From Methylaequor sp002691245 (GTDB lineage Bacteria; Pseudomonadota; Alphaproteobacteria; Methylaequorales; Methylaequoraceae), in assembly GCA_002691245.1 (NCBI GenBank), contig NZHH01000008.1, positions 1-8,105 of the forward strand: a DNA stretch of 8,105 bases, read 5' to 3'. The position numbers and the translations under genes were made by a program. Below the pieces are notes generated by a model. The model had not been told where the DNA came from, made no database searches, and worked only from the letters and a program-made list of their open reading frames with translations. Positions 1 through 6,984 of this stretch are shown here, in pieces. Each line of letters starts with the position of its first letter. Position 1 is the first letter of the stretch.

Positions 1-547
1 AGTTTGAACTCTCAAGGAAGTTAAAAATATCTGAAGTACCTAATAAAGTTGTATTTATATTAGACATTTTTAATTTTAAGAGAGTTGCTAAATTCAAGAA
101 TGGTAACCATAAAGGAGAATAGTATGAAACAATTAATCTTGTATCTTCATTAAAAAAATGATGAAGATTATCTAAAGTCTTTGTTATATCTTCTAAGTAA
201 CCAATAGTATCGCATATGATAACAAAATCAAATTTTCTTTTATTTACTAAATTTTTTGGTAATTTTTCTATATCAGCTTCAATAAAGTTTAATCCCTTAT
301 ATTTTTTTTTTGCTTCTTTGATTAGCTTTTTACTAAAATCTATACCTAAACCATAATCTGGTTTTAATGAGGATAACAATTGCCCATTTCCACATCCTAA
401 TTCTAGAATATTACTTTTTTCAGGTATAATTTCTTTTAAAAACTTACTATCCTCAGCATGGAAAATTTTGCCCTTTCTAAGCCACTTTCCTCTATTCATT
501 TCCGTTGAATTAAAAAAGTTTTTTATATTTATTTTTCTGATAGACAT
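1..547 (-). CDS. Class I SAM-dependent methyltransferase, N-terminal part (runs off left edge)
   Basis: This frame opens with ATG at 547, begins MSIRKINIKN, and stays open for 182 codons to the window edge, so the C-terminus is missing. A Rossmann methyltransferase core is visible: motif I LELGCGNGQLL at residues 48-58, an acidic residue ending strand 2 (GID at 68-70), EAD at 90-92, and FDFVIICDTIGYLED at 106-120 as the post-motif region. These bind S-adenosylmethionine; the acceptor cannot be read from the sequence. After the core comes SYYSPLWLPFLNLA (141-154) and later DIFNFLE, which from memory resembles methyltransferase domains that sit in front of, or are fused to, a GT2 glycosyltransferase in polysaccharide clusters. 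It starts 2 bases after the dehydrogenase stop. A partial Shine-Dalgarno GGTG (560-557) lies 9 bases ahead of the ATG. The methyltransferase fold is secure; the role in glycan modification is inferred from the neighbours. Confidence 0.85.
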   Translation of the reverse strand, partial: MSIRKINIKNFFNSTEMNRGKWLRKGKIFHAEDSKFLKEIIPEKSNILELGCGNGQLLSSLKPDYGLGIDFSKKLIKEAKKKYKGLNFIEADIEKLPKNLVNKRKFDFVIICDTIGYLEDITKTLDNLHHFFNEDTRLIVSYYSPLWLPFLNLATLLKLKMSNINTTLLGTSDIFNFLESSN

Positions 548-549
548 AA

Positions 550-1812
550 TTAAAGACACCAGTAATTATTAAATTTATGTGAAATTTTTTTATTCCAAAC
601 ACCTTTAATATCTATTATATAAGCATCTTCTTTAATTATTTTGAATATATCTTGTACTTTCATTTTTACAAACTCTGCATGAGCAACAGCCAAAATGATA
701 CAATCATATTTACCTTTTGGTTTATTCATTACAATACTATATTCCTTTTTAAGTTCTTGTTGGTTAACTCTTGGATCATAACAATCTATAATGAAGTGTT
801 TCTTTTTGATTTTCTTAAACAATATTATGGATTTAGAATTTCTAATATCACCTACATTTTCTTTAAAAGAGAGTCCTAACAATAAAATTTTTGAATTTTT
901 TCTAAGCTTTCTATTGATGTTTTTTAACAAATAATCAGGTATACTATCATTAACTGCTCTTCCTGCTAAAATAATTTTAGTATCAAAGTTTACTTTTTTT
1001 CCTGCTTCAGCTAGATAATAAGGATCCACTCCTATACAATGCCCTCCTACCAACCCAGGCTTAAAATTCAAAAAATTCCATTTAGTTTTTGCTGCTTCTA
1101 ATACTTCATTAGAATTAATTTCTAATGCTTTACTTAGCATCATTACTTCATTTACAAAAGCAATATTAATGTCTCTCTGAGCATTTTCTATTGCTTTTGA
1201 TGCCTCTGCTACTTTTATGCTGCTAACTTTATGAATACCCGCTTTTATTATATTTTTATATATTTTACTAACCTTATCTAGAGTACTTTGACTATCTGCT
1301 CCAATTACTTTTTTTATATTAGTAAGTTTATATTTTGTTTCTCCTGGGTTTATTCTTTCTGGACTATATGCTACGAAAAAATGTTTTTTATGTTTAAGTT
1401 TTGAGTTTTTTTCTAATATTGGAACTAAAAAATCTTCAGTTACTCCTGGATAGACAGTGCTTTCTAGTATTACAATAGAATTCTCTTTAATTACATGTGC
1501 TACAACTATAGCAGCTTGCTTTATTATAGATAGATCGGGTTTATTATTTTTTGTAATAGGAGTTGGCACAGTTAATATAAAAAAATCACAATTTTTCATA
1601 TTATTTGGATCAGTTGTATATAAAATATTATTACTTACAAGCAAGTCCTTTTTTGAAACTTCTTTAGTTCTATCTATCCCCTTTTCAAGTTCCTTCACTC
1701 TTATTTTATCTACATCAAATCCTACTACTTCATACTTTTTAGCAAATTCTGTAGCAAGCGGTAAACCTACATACCCTAGGCCAATAATTGAAATCCTCTT
1801 TTTAATAATCAT
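550..1812 (-). CDS. tviB: UDP-N-acetylhexosamine 6-dehydrogenase, TviB/WbpO type
   Basis: A complete 420-residue enzyme of the UDP-glucose/UDP-mannose dehydrogenase superfamily, the usual length for the family. It would oxidise C6 of UDP-GlcNAc or UDP-GalNAc twice with NAD+, giving the uronic acid in the cytoplasm. The N-terminal NAD-binding domain has the GxGxxG fingerprint GLGYVG at 11-16. STVYPG lies at 118-123. The central domain carries EASKAIENAQRD (203-214) with the conserved Lys206 and Asn210, and the catalytic cysteine Cys259 in GGHCIGVDPYYL. The C-terminal UDP-binding domain has GLSFKENVGDIRNS (313-326) and LAVAHAEF (374-381). The PGLVGGHCIGVDPYYL form separates TviB/WbpO from WbpA-type enzymes, which have a different residue pattern after the cysteine. 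GlcNAc versus GalNAc specificity cannot be decided here. The start is 12 bases after the GT stop, with a weak AGAG (1822-1819) 6 bases before ATG. The symbol denotes the family, not proven orthology. Confidence 0.92.
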   Translation of the reverse strand: MIIKKRISIIGLGYVGLPLATEFAKKYEVVGFDVDKIRVKELEKGIDRTKEVSKKDLLVSNNILYTTDPNNMKNCDFFILTVPTPITKNNKPDLSIIKQAAIVVAHVIKENSIVILESTVYPGVTEDFLVPILEKNSKLKHKKHFFVAYSPERINPGETKYKLTNIKKVIGADSQSTLDKVSKIYKNIIKAGIHKVSSIKVAEASKAIENAQRDINIAFVNEVMMLSKALEINSNEVLEAAKTKWNFLNFKPGLVGGHCIGVDPYYLAEAGKKVNFDTKIILAGRAVNDSIPDYLLKNINRKLRKNSKILLLGLSFKENVGDIRNSKSIILFKKIKKKHFIIDCYDPRVNQQELKKEYSIVMNKPKGKYDCIILAVAHAEFVKMKVQDIFKIIKEDAYIIDIKGVWNKKISHKFNNYWCL

Positions 1813-1824
1813 TATTTTCTCTAA

Positions 1825-2946
1825 TCATATTATTTCCTTATATAAATTATAATATTGATAGCATATATGTTCTAGTGCCATATCACCTTCTACTAGTTTT
1901 CTACTATTTGTTCCATATTTTTTTCTTAATGTTTTGTTTCTACTTAATTTTAATATTGCTTTACTGCACTCAAGTATATCTCCTACTTTAATATTTATGG
2001 CATTATAATTATTTATTGCTATTTCTCTACTACCTGTTACATCAGTGGAAATGATAGGGAGCCCTGTTGCTGCCGCTTCAAGTAAACTCAGAGGAAGCCC
2101 TTCTCTTTTACTAAGTAAAACTGCAATATCAGCCTCCTGCCAATATTTTTTTACATTATTTATTTTGCCAAGGTAATATATATCTTTAAAATCTATAATC
2201 TGATTAAAATACTTTTTAGAAATACTAGAAGGATTTTCTTCATCTAAGGATCCTGCAATATATAAACTTAGGTTAGGTTGCTTTACTTTTGCAATTTTAA
2301 ATGCTTCTACTAAGCATATAATCCCTTTATCTTCTAATATTCTTCCAGCATAAGCTAATCTCAATTCTTTTTTAGGTTTTTCTGAGTGATATTTAAAATA
2401 ATTAATATCTATTCCTGATCCTCTTATCACTCTTAAATTATTTTTTTTAAATTTAAAAGTACTTTTAAAAAAGCTTTTGTCATCTCTATTTTGTACAATA
2501 AAATATAAATTTTTAAATTTTAAAAAAACCTTTAAGTAGATAATTATTATCCTTCTTAAAAAATTAAGTTTAAAGTTTTTTTTAGTAAATAAAAAACCCA
2601 TTCCAGTAAAAGTTGCACAAAATTTACTATTAACAAAGTATGTTGCAATCATTCCTATTATTATTGGTCTCATTGAGATCAAATGTACTATTTCAGGGTT
2701 TATATTTCTTACAGTTTTAATAATTGAAATACTTTCATTAAAAAATTTAATTATAGATAATGATTTTCTATCAACACTTAAGGAATAATGAGCAATACCA
2801 TTTTTTTTTATATTATTAATTTTGCCAGTGTCTTTGCAACAAACCGATACTTCAAACCCTTTTTTCTTTAAATATCTAGCTAATTTAAGTCTATGTGAAA
2901 TAAAATACCAATCTTCTGTAACAATAAATAAGATTTTTTTTTTCAT
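1825..2946 (-). CDS. Family 4 glycosyltransferase (GT-B fold, PglA-like)
   Basis: A complete 373-residue GT4 retaining glycosyltransferase. The N-terminal acceptor half begins MKKKILFIVTEDWYFISHRL; the EDWYFISHR stretch (11-19) and TFTGMGFLF (112-120) are typical of a GT4 subgroup found in O-antigen, capsule and Pgl-type glycan clusters. The donor-binding half has AGRILEDKG (200-208), with Arg202 and Lys207 expected to contact the nucleotide-sugar phosphates, and the EX7E motif EGLPLSLLE at 282-290. TDVTGSREIA (301-310) is close to the TDVPGCREI signature I recall from PglA-like enzymes. A basic, hydrophobic segment (131-151) fits peripheral attachment to the inner membrane; there is no signal peptide. 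Donor and acceptor are not readable. It starts 8 bases after the amidotransferase stop without a Shine-Dalgarno, and the second to fourth codons are an A10 run. It sits between the amidotransferase and dehydrogenase genes, so a uronate or uronamide donor is plausible but unproven. Confidence 0.9.
   Translation of the reverse strand: MKKKILFIVTEDWYFISHRLKLARYLKKKGFEVSVCCKDTGKINNIKKNGIAHYSLSVDRKSLSIIKFFNESISIIKTVRNINPEIVHLISMRPIIIGMIATYFVNSKFCATFTGMGFLFTKKNFKLNFLRRIIIIYLKVFLKFKNLYFIVQNRDDKSFFKSTFKFKKNNLRVIRGSGIDINYFKYHSEKPKKELRLAYAGRILEDKGIICLVEAFKIAKVKQPNLSLYIAGSLDEENPSSISKKYFNQIIDFKDIYYLGKINNVKKYWQEADIAVLLSKREGLPLSLLEAAATGLPIISTDVTGSREIAINNYNAINIKVGDILECSKAILKLSRNKTLRKKYGTNSRKLVEGDMALEHICYQYYNLYKEII
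2934..2943 (-). repeat. A10 homopolymer directly after a start codon
   Basis: Ten A residues on the coding strand (ten T on the plus strand) follow the ATG of the third glycosyltransferase and encode its Lys-Lys-Lys plus the first base of Ile5. Gain or loss of one A would shift the frame at codon 2-5. The shadow effect could be phase variation, but runs of this kind also arise by chance in DNA this AT-rich. Confidence 0.6.
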
Positions 2947-2954
2947 AGTTTATA

Positions 2955-4808
2955 CTAAATAATGTTACTGCTTTTTGCCCAATGATAATAGGAAACCAAT
3001 ACCCATAACTTCCAAGAATTATCCTTGTTTCCATTATAAAATTCTTTCTTCCAATTACTAATAATATTTAAGTTCTTAATACTAAGACTCTCAAGCACAC
3101 TAGACTTTGTAGACTCTTCCACTAAATGTTTCAAATCACTCTTAAGCCAATTACTTAACGGAACCTCAAAGCCTTTCTTTGGTAATTTAAAATACCAGTC
3201 AGGAAAGCTATCTTTATAAGATTCTCTTAATATTAGTTTACCATTTAAAAGTCCTATTTTTTTTTTACTCGGTATATTAAAAGATAAATTCACTAAATCC
3301 TTATCTAGAAAAGGTGATCTTAATTCAATACTATTTGCCATGGAATGTCTATCTAGTTTAACTAACATATCTCCTAATAAAGAAAATCTAAAATCTCTAA
3401 ATAGTACTTTATTTAACTCTGTAAAGTTTTGACTTCCAGTAAATAAACTATTAGATAGTAATTTTTTTTCTGATCCAAAAAGATCTTTGTATTCTTTATT
3501 ATTCAGTTGGTCCAGAAAGTTTATTTGCATTTTTTCTGTGTCATAATCATAACTTTCTAAAAATCTTTTAAATTTTCTCATAAAATTTAAAAAACTATTT
3601 TCTTTATTATCTGATAAATAAGAAACCAAAATATGTTTAAGGTTTTTAGGCAAAAAAAACATTAATTTCTTCCATTTATACGAAGCATATTTACTATAAC
3701 CTCCAAATAGTTCATCTCCTCCATCTCCTGTTAAGGCAACTTTTATATCGCCCTTAACTGAATAGGATATCATATGCATTGCAATAGCACTAGAATCTGC
3801 AAATGGTTCATCATTAGCATCTAATATTTGATCTATTCTAGTAAGTACTCTTTTTTGATCTAAGTAAATAGTTTTATTTTTGAAGCCAAAATACTTAGCA
3901 ATTTTACTTGCAGTTATAGATTCATCATAATATTTTTTTTGATTTTTAAATCCAACAGTAAAAGTAGGTATTTTTTTTCCATGCTGGGCTACAGAGTCCA
4001 TAATTATAGCAGAGTCAATACCACCAGATAAAAAAATGCCTATTGGTACATCGGATACTAATCTTTTATTAACCGCTTTATTTACTAAATATTTTAACTG
4101 CTGCGTTCCATCGAATTGTGTTCCCTCATTTTTTAAATTTCTATAATACCAGTCCTCTACTTTAGCTCCATAATTATTAAACTTCATAAATGAACCAGGA
4201 GAAAGTTTTACAAAGTTTTTATAAATTGTCATAGGTTCATGTATAAACCTAAACCTAAATAAACTTTGTATAGCCTCTGTATTAACACTACCTCCCTCTG
4301 TGAGACATGCTAAACTTTTGACATCTGAAGCAAAAAAAATACTATTGTCTTTGATACAATAAACTAGAGGCTTTTTTCCAAATCTATCTCTAGCTAAAAA
4401 CAAACTTTTATTTTTAATATCCCAAATAACAAAAGAAAACATGCCATCTAACTTTTTTAACATAGAAACACCCCACTCTTTCCATGCAGAAATTAATATT
4501 TCTGTATCTCCATTGGAAATAAATGAATGGCCTTTATTAGTTAATTCTAATTTTAATTTTTTAAAGTTATAAATTTCACCATTAAAACAAATTACATAAT
4601 TATCTTTATACATAGGCTGAGATGAAGCTTTACTTAAATCCAAAATTTTAAGTCTAGTATGTAAAAGATAAATATTATTATCCACCCAAATACCTTTATC
4701 ATCCGGCCCTCTAGACCTAAGTCTTTTATAAGCCTTATCAAATTGCTTATCTAAATATGAAGTTCTTTCTAAACTGTTAAGACTTAATTTTCCTGCAAAT
4801 CCACACAT
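2955..4808 (-). CDS. asnB: Asparagine-synthase-like glutamine amidotransferase (AsnB/WbtH/WbpS type)
   Basis: A complete 617-residue two-domain enzyme. The N-terminal class II glutaminase domain starts MCGFAGKLSL with the nucleophile Cys2 exposed after Met removal, and has RSRGPDD (31-37), Arg52 in HTRLKILDLS, FNGEIYN (75-81) and Asp101 in NGDTE. The C-terminal ATP-dependent synthase domain has the pyrophosphatase loop SGGIDS (261-266), TGDGGDELFGGY (360-371) and DRHSMANSIELRSPFLD (486-502). All expected catalytic residues are present. Glutamine ammonia would be channelled to an AMP-activated carboxylate. The classical product is asparagine, but the length exceeds the roughly 550-residue E. 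coli AsnB, and homologues inside O-antigen clusters (WbtH of Francisella, WbpS of Pseudomonas) are thought to amidate uronic acids. Its position among three GTs and two genes from a uronate-forming dehydrogenase favours that role, as inference. It starts 1 base after the previous stop and has the best ribosome binding site in the window. The symbol is a family label. Confidence 0.92.
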   Translation of the reverse strand: MCGFAGKLSLNSLERTSYLDKQFDKAYKRLRSRGPDDKGIWVDNNIYLLHTRLKILDLSKASSQPMYKDNYVICFNGEIYNFKKLKLELTNKGHSFISNGDTEILISAWKEWGVSMLKKLDGMFSFVIWDIKNKSLFLARDRFGKKPLVYCIKDNSIFFASDVKSLACLTEGGSVNTEAIQSLFRFRFIHEPMTIYKNFVKLSPGSFMKFNNYGAKVEDWYYRNLKNEGTQFDGTQQLKYLVNKAVNKRLVSDVPIGIFLSGGIDSAIIMDSVAQHGKKIPTFTVGFKNQKKYYDESITASKIAKYFGFKNKTIYLDQKRVLTRIDQILDANDEPFADSSAIAMHMISYSVKGDIKVALTGDGGDELFGGYSKYASYKWKKLMFFLPKNLKHILVSYLSDNKENSFLNFMRKFKRFLESYDYDTEKMQINFLDQLNNKEYKDLFGSEKKLLSNSLFTGSQNFTELNKVLFRDFRFSLLGDMLVKLDRHSMANSIELRSPFLDKDLVNLSFNIPSKKKIGLLNGKLILRESYKDSFPDWYFKLPKKGFEVPLSNWLKSDLKHLVEESTKSSVLESLSIKNLNIISNWKKEFYNGNKDNSWKLWVLVSYYHWAKSSNII

Positions 4809-4809
4809 T

Positions 4810-5910
4810 TTAAGATTTCACCTCTAAAAAAATATTGTTATATGCACTTATCATCTTTTCTATTGTAAATAACTTATGAGCTCTATTTCTTGCTTTTAGA
4901 CCCATAGTTCTAATATCTATTTTTTTGATATGTATAATTTTTGATAGTTCTTTCTTTAACGTTTCTTCATCTGCACAATTTAATATAAAACCTGTACTTC
5001 CAATAATTTTTTTTGCGTCTCCCACATCAGTAGCTACTGGATATAAGTTTGTTAACATACCTTCTACTAGTACATTTGAAAAACCTTCACCAAAAGCTGA
5101 TGGTACAATTACAATATCTGCTATATTATAATATTCTTCTATATTTTTTATCATACCTAAGGCAATACAATTATTAGGTAAATCTAATTTATCTGTTCCT
5201 TTTCCTGCTAACACTAATTTAATTTTGTTATTACATGCACTTCCTATACTCTTATATGCTTTCAAAAAATTATTATAATTTTTCATAGGATCTACTCTAG
5301 CAACACACATAAAAACTAAATCATTTTTAGTAAGGTTATATTTTTTTCTTAAGACTTTTCTTTGTATAATAGTGGAATTAAATTTTTTAGAATCTACCCC
5401 ATTATAAATTACTTTTCCAGAGTTTTGGCTGAAGCCTATCTTTTTATGATACGCTTGCCCTGCGTAGGAATTATATATAATTTTTTCTACGTATTTAGAT
5501 AAAAAAACACAGGCATAAATAATAAATTTCAAAGAAAGAGAATAATGTTCTGTGACCATATTAGAACACCTTATATTCCAAATTAAGGGCTTATCATAAA
5601 GATTAATTAATTTACAAAATACAGAAAAAAGACAAGCATTATACATCCAAGATTGAACTATATCTGGTTTATAACTCATAATCACTTTTCTAAAAAAAAG
5701 TATTTTAAAAAATATTAGTAGCTTATTTTTGACTTCCATTTCCCAGTATTTTATTTTTAATTTATCTAATTTTTCTTTATATATATCAGCCGTAGATAAC
5801 AATAAAACACCATGATTCCTGTTATATTTAAGTATTTCAATTAACTGTCTTTCCGCTCCACCATTCCCTAAGCTGACTATGACATGTAATACTTTTATAT
5901 TTTTTTTCAT
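4810..5910 (-). CDS. Family 4 glycosyltransferase (GT-B fold)
   Basis: A complete 366-residue GT4 enzyme. The N-terminal half opens MKKNIKVLHVIVSLGNGGAE; the glycine-rich GNGGAERQL (15-23) is the usual acceptor-side loop, followed by DIVQSWMYNA (83-92), common in this subgroup. IYNGVDSKKF (168-177) marks the link to the donor domain, where VARVDPMKN (203-211) gives the likely phosphate-binding Arg205 and Lys210, and EGFSNVLVE (275-283) is the EX7E motif for the nucleotide sugar. A hydrophobic stretch around 127-137 fits peripheral membrane association. The enzyme should add one sugar to a lipid-linked glycan in the cytoplasm; donor and linkage cannot be read. The ATG overlaps the upstream stop by four bases (ATGA, 5910-5907) with no Shine-Dalgarno, so translation is probably coupled to the preceding gene. 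The stop is one base before the amidotransferase start. An A8 run follows the ATG. Confidence 0.9.
   Translation of the reverse strand: MKKNIKVLHVIVSLGNGGAERQLIEILKYNRNHGVLLLSTADIYKEKLDKLKIKYWEMEVKNKLLIFFKILFFRKVIMSYKPDIVQSWMYNACLFSVFCKLINLYDKPLIWNIRCSNMVTEHYSLSLKFIIYACVFLSKYVEKIIYNSYAGQAYHKKIGFSQNSGKVIYNGVDSKKFNSTIIQRKVLRKKYNLTKNDLVFMCVARVDPMKNYNNFLKAYKSIGSACNNKIKLVLAGKGTDKLDLPNNCIALGMIKNIEEYYNIADIVIVPSAFGEGFSNVLVEGMLTNLYPVATDVGDAKKIIGSTGFILNCADEETLKKELSKIIHIKKIDIRTMGLKARNRAHKLFTIEKMISAYNNIFLEVKS
4818..4825 (-). promoter_or_regulatory. Shine-Dalgarno for the asnB-like gene
   Basis: The coding strand reads AGAGGTGA, of which GAGGTGA is a seven-base match to the 16S 3' end complement, placed 9 bases before the ATG at 4808. 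It lies inside the last codons of the upstream glycosyltransferase (the Glu-Val before Lys-Ser-stop). It confirms this start. Most other starts in the window have no comparable site, so this gene may be translated more independently than its neighbours. Confidence 0.75.
5900..5907 (-). repeat. A8 homopolymer directly after a start codon
   Basis: Eight A residues on the coding strand follow the ATG of the second glycosyltransferase, covering codons 2-3 and part of 4. The tract also overlaps the TGA stop of the upstream gene at its last base. It is listed because similar tracts begin the other two glycosyltransferase genes. Confidence 0.5.
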
Positions 5911-6983
5911 ACTATTTTTAAAATAATTTTATTTACTTTTTTATTAAAATTAATTGGAGTAATATAATCTATTAATAAAGACTTTCTAAGTTTTGGCTTC
6001 CTATAATCTTTTCTCTTTTCTAAAATACCAATTTTTTTTGATAGCTCACTTATACTATTAAATAATACTATACTTCTATCAGAAATATTTTTTTTAAAGT
6101 CAATTAGACTGTATATTTGTTTTGTAGAAAGAACTGGTGTACCCAAAGCCAAAGACTCTAAAACACAATTAGGCAAGCCTTCCCATCTAGAAGGTAGAAT
6201 AAAATAGTCTGCACCTGAAACTAAATCATAAGGTTTTAAAATTTTTCCTAAAAATTTAACTTTATCTTCTATATTTAGATGTTGCACTTTTTTAAGTAAA
6301 TCTATTTTAAGATTACCTTCTCCAATTACTATTAATTCTATATTTTTATTTATAGCTAATAAATGTAAAACTCTATCAATTCCTTTCTGATAAACTAATC
6401 TACCTACAAAAATCAAAGTTAAATTTTTTTTACTAAGTCTTACAGGATTAATATTTTTTCTAGTCTCTTCAACGCTAATTGGATTTCTAATTAAAAAAAC
6501 TTTTTCGCTTTTTAAATGATATTTTAATATCTCATCTCTCATGAATTCTGATGTAACAATTGCAGCATCAGTAAATTTAATAAAGAATTTATATATAATT
6601 TTTAAAATATATAATTTTAAATTACCATTCAAAGATTTTTCTATAATGTTCGGTTGTCTAATAATAATTTTAACTTTAATAAAATTTAAGTATTTTAAAA
6701 GTAAAAATATTGCAGATATGTTTGGAAAAGTAGAAATAATTACATTAATATTCTCTTTTTTTAGAATGCTTAAGATCTTAGGAATTGAATAAATAAACCT
6801 AGAATGATTTAAATTTATTATGTTCTTATTTTTAAAATTATCATAAGAATCTTTAGAGTTTACTACAAGTAGTCTAAGAGAAATTTTCGAATTTTTAAAG
6901 TTTTTAAAATATGACCATATTACCTTTTCAGCTCCTCCAGTAGCATAAGAGGGTAAAACAATTAAAGCTTTTTTTTTATTCAT
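5907..6983 (-). CDS. Family 4 glycosyltransferase (GT-B fold), first gene after lepA
   Basis: A complete 358-residue GT4 enzyme. The N-terminal half begins MNKKKALIVLPSYATGGAEK with the GGAE acceptor loop at 16-19. The donor domain has IRNPI (165-169), FVGRLVYQKG (192-201) with Arg195 and Lys200, GEGNLK (221-226), and the EX7E motif EGLPNCVLE (268-276) followed by GTPVLST. RQPN at 109-112 is another feature often seen in this subgroup. It would transfer a sugar from a nucleotide donor onto a lipid-linked glycan; specificity is unknown. The ATG lies one base after the lepA stop, without a Shine-Dalgarno, so expression probably depends on lepA transcription and terminating lepA ribosomes. The codons are extremely AT-rich: I count about 30 G or C in the 180 bases 6601-6780, against about 45 in 120 sampled bases of lepA. 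The C-terminal 70 residues are Lys/Ile/Asn-rich and poorly recognisable. Confidence 0.88.
   Translation of the reverse strand: MNKKKALIVLPSYATGGAEKVIWSYFKNFKNSKISLRLLVVNSKDSYDNFKNKNIINLNHSRFIYSIPKILSILKKENINVIISTFPNISAIFLLLKYLNFIKVKIIIRQPNIIEKSLNGNLKLYILKIIYKFFIKFTDAAIVTSEFMRDEILKYHLKSEKVFLIRNPISVEETRKNINPVRLSKKNLTLIFVGRLVYQKGIDRVLHLLAINKNIELIVIGEGNLKIDLLKKVQHLNIEDKVKFLGKILKPYDLVSGADYFILPSRWEGLPNCVLESLALGTPVLSTKQIYSLIDFKKNISDRSIVLFNSISELSKKIGILEKRKDYRKPKLRKSLLIDYITPINFNKKVNKIILKIV
6969..6977 (-). repeat. A9 homopolymer near a start codon
   Basis: Nine A residues on the coding strand encode Lys3-Lys5 of the first glycosyltransferase, beginning just after ATG AAT. A change of one base would frameshift the gene within its first six codons. 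Confidence 0.5.
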
Positions 6984-6984
6984 G

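Noticed and set aside
302..311. Ten-T run and many other T runs as possible terminators
   Set aside because: They lie inside coding sequence, mostly as Lys codons on the minus strand, and I see no G+C-rich hairpin ahead of any of them in the direction of transcription.
652..879. Plus-strand open frame of 75 codons
   Set aside because: It is antisense to the conserved C-terminal domain of the dehydrogenase, with aromatic and low-complexity composition and no motif.
1457..1852. Plus-strand open frame of about 131 codons with hydrophobic stretches
   Set aside because: It lies opposite the dehydrogenase N-terminal coding sequence, which has intact motifs, and has no recognisable domain. Antisense of Lys/Ile-rich AT-rich genes often looks hydrophobic.
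2955..4808. Housekeeping asparagine synthetase for amino acid supply
   Set aside because: Not excluded, but less favoured: the gene is embedded between glycosyltransferases next to a uronate-forming dehydrogenase, and the protein is longer than typical bacterial AsnB.
4925..5131. Plus-strand open frame of 68 codons
   Set aside because: It is antisense to the EX7E region of a clear GT4 gene and resembles no known protein.
6541..6792. Plus-strand open frame of 83 codons
   Set aside because: It is antisense to the first GT4 gene; its apparent hydrophobicity is explained by the very AT-rich opposite strand.
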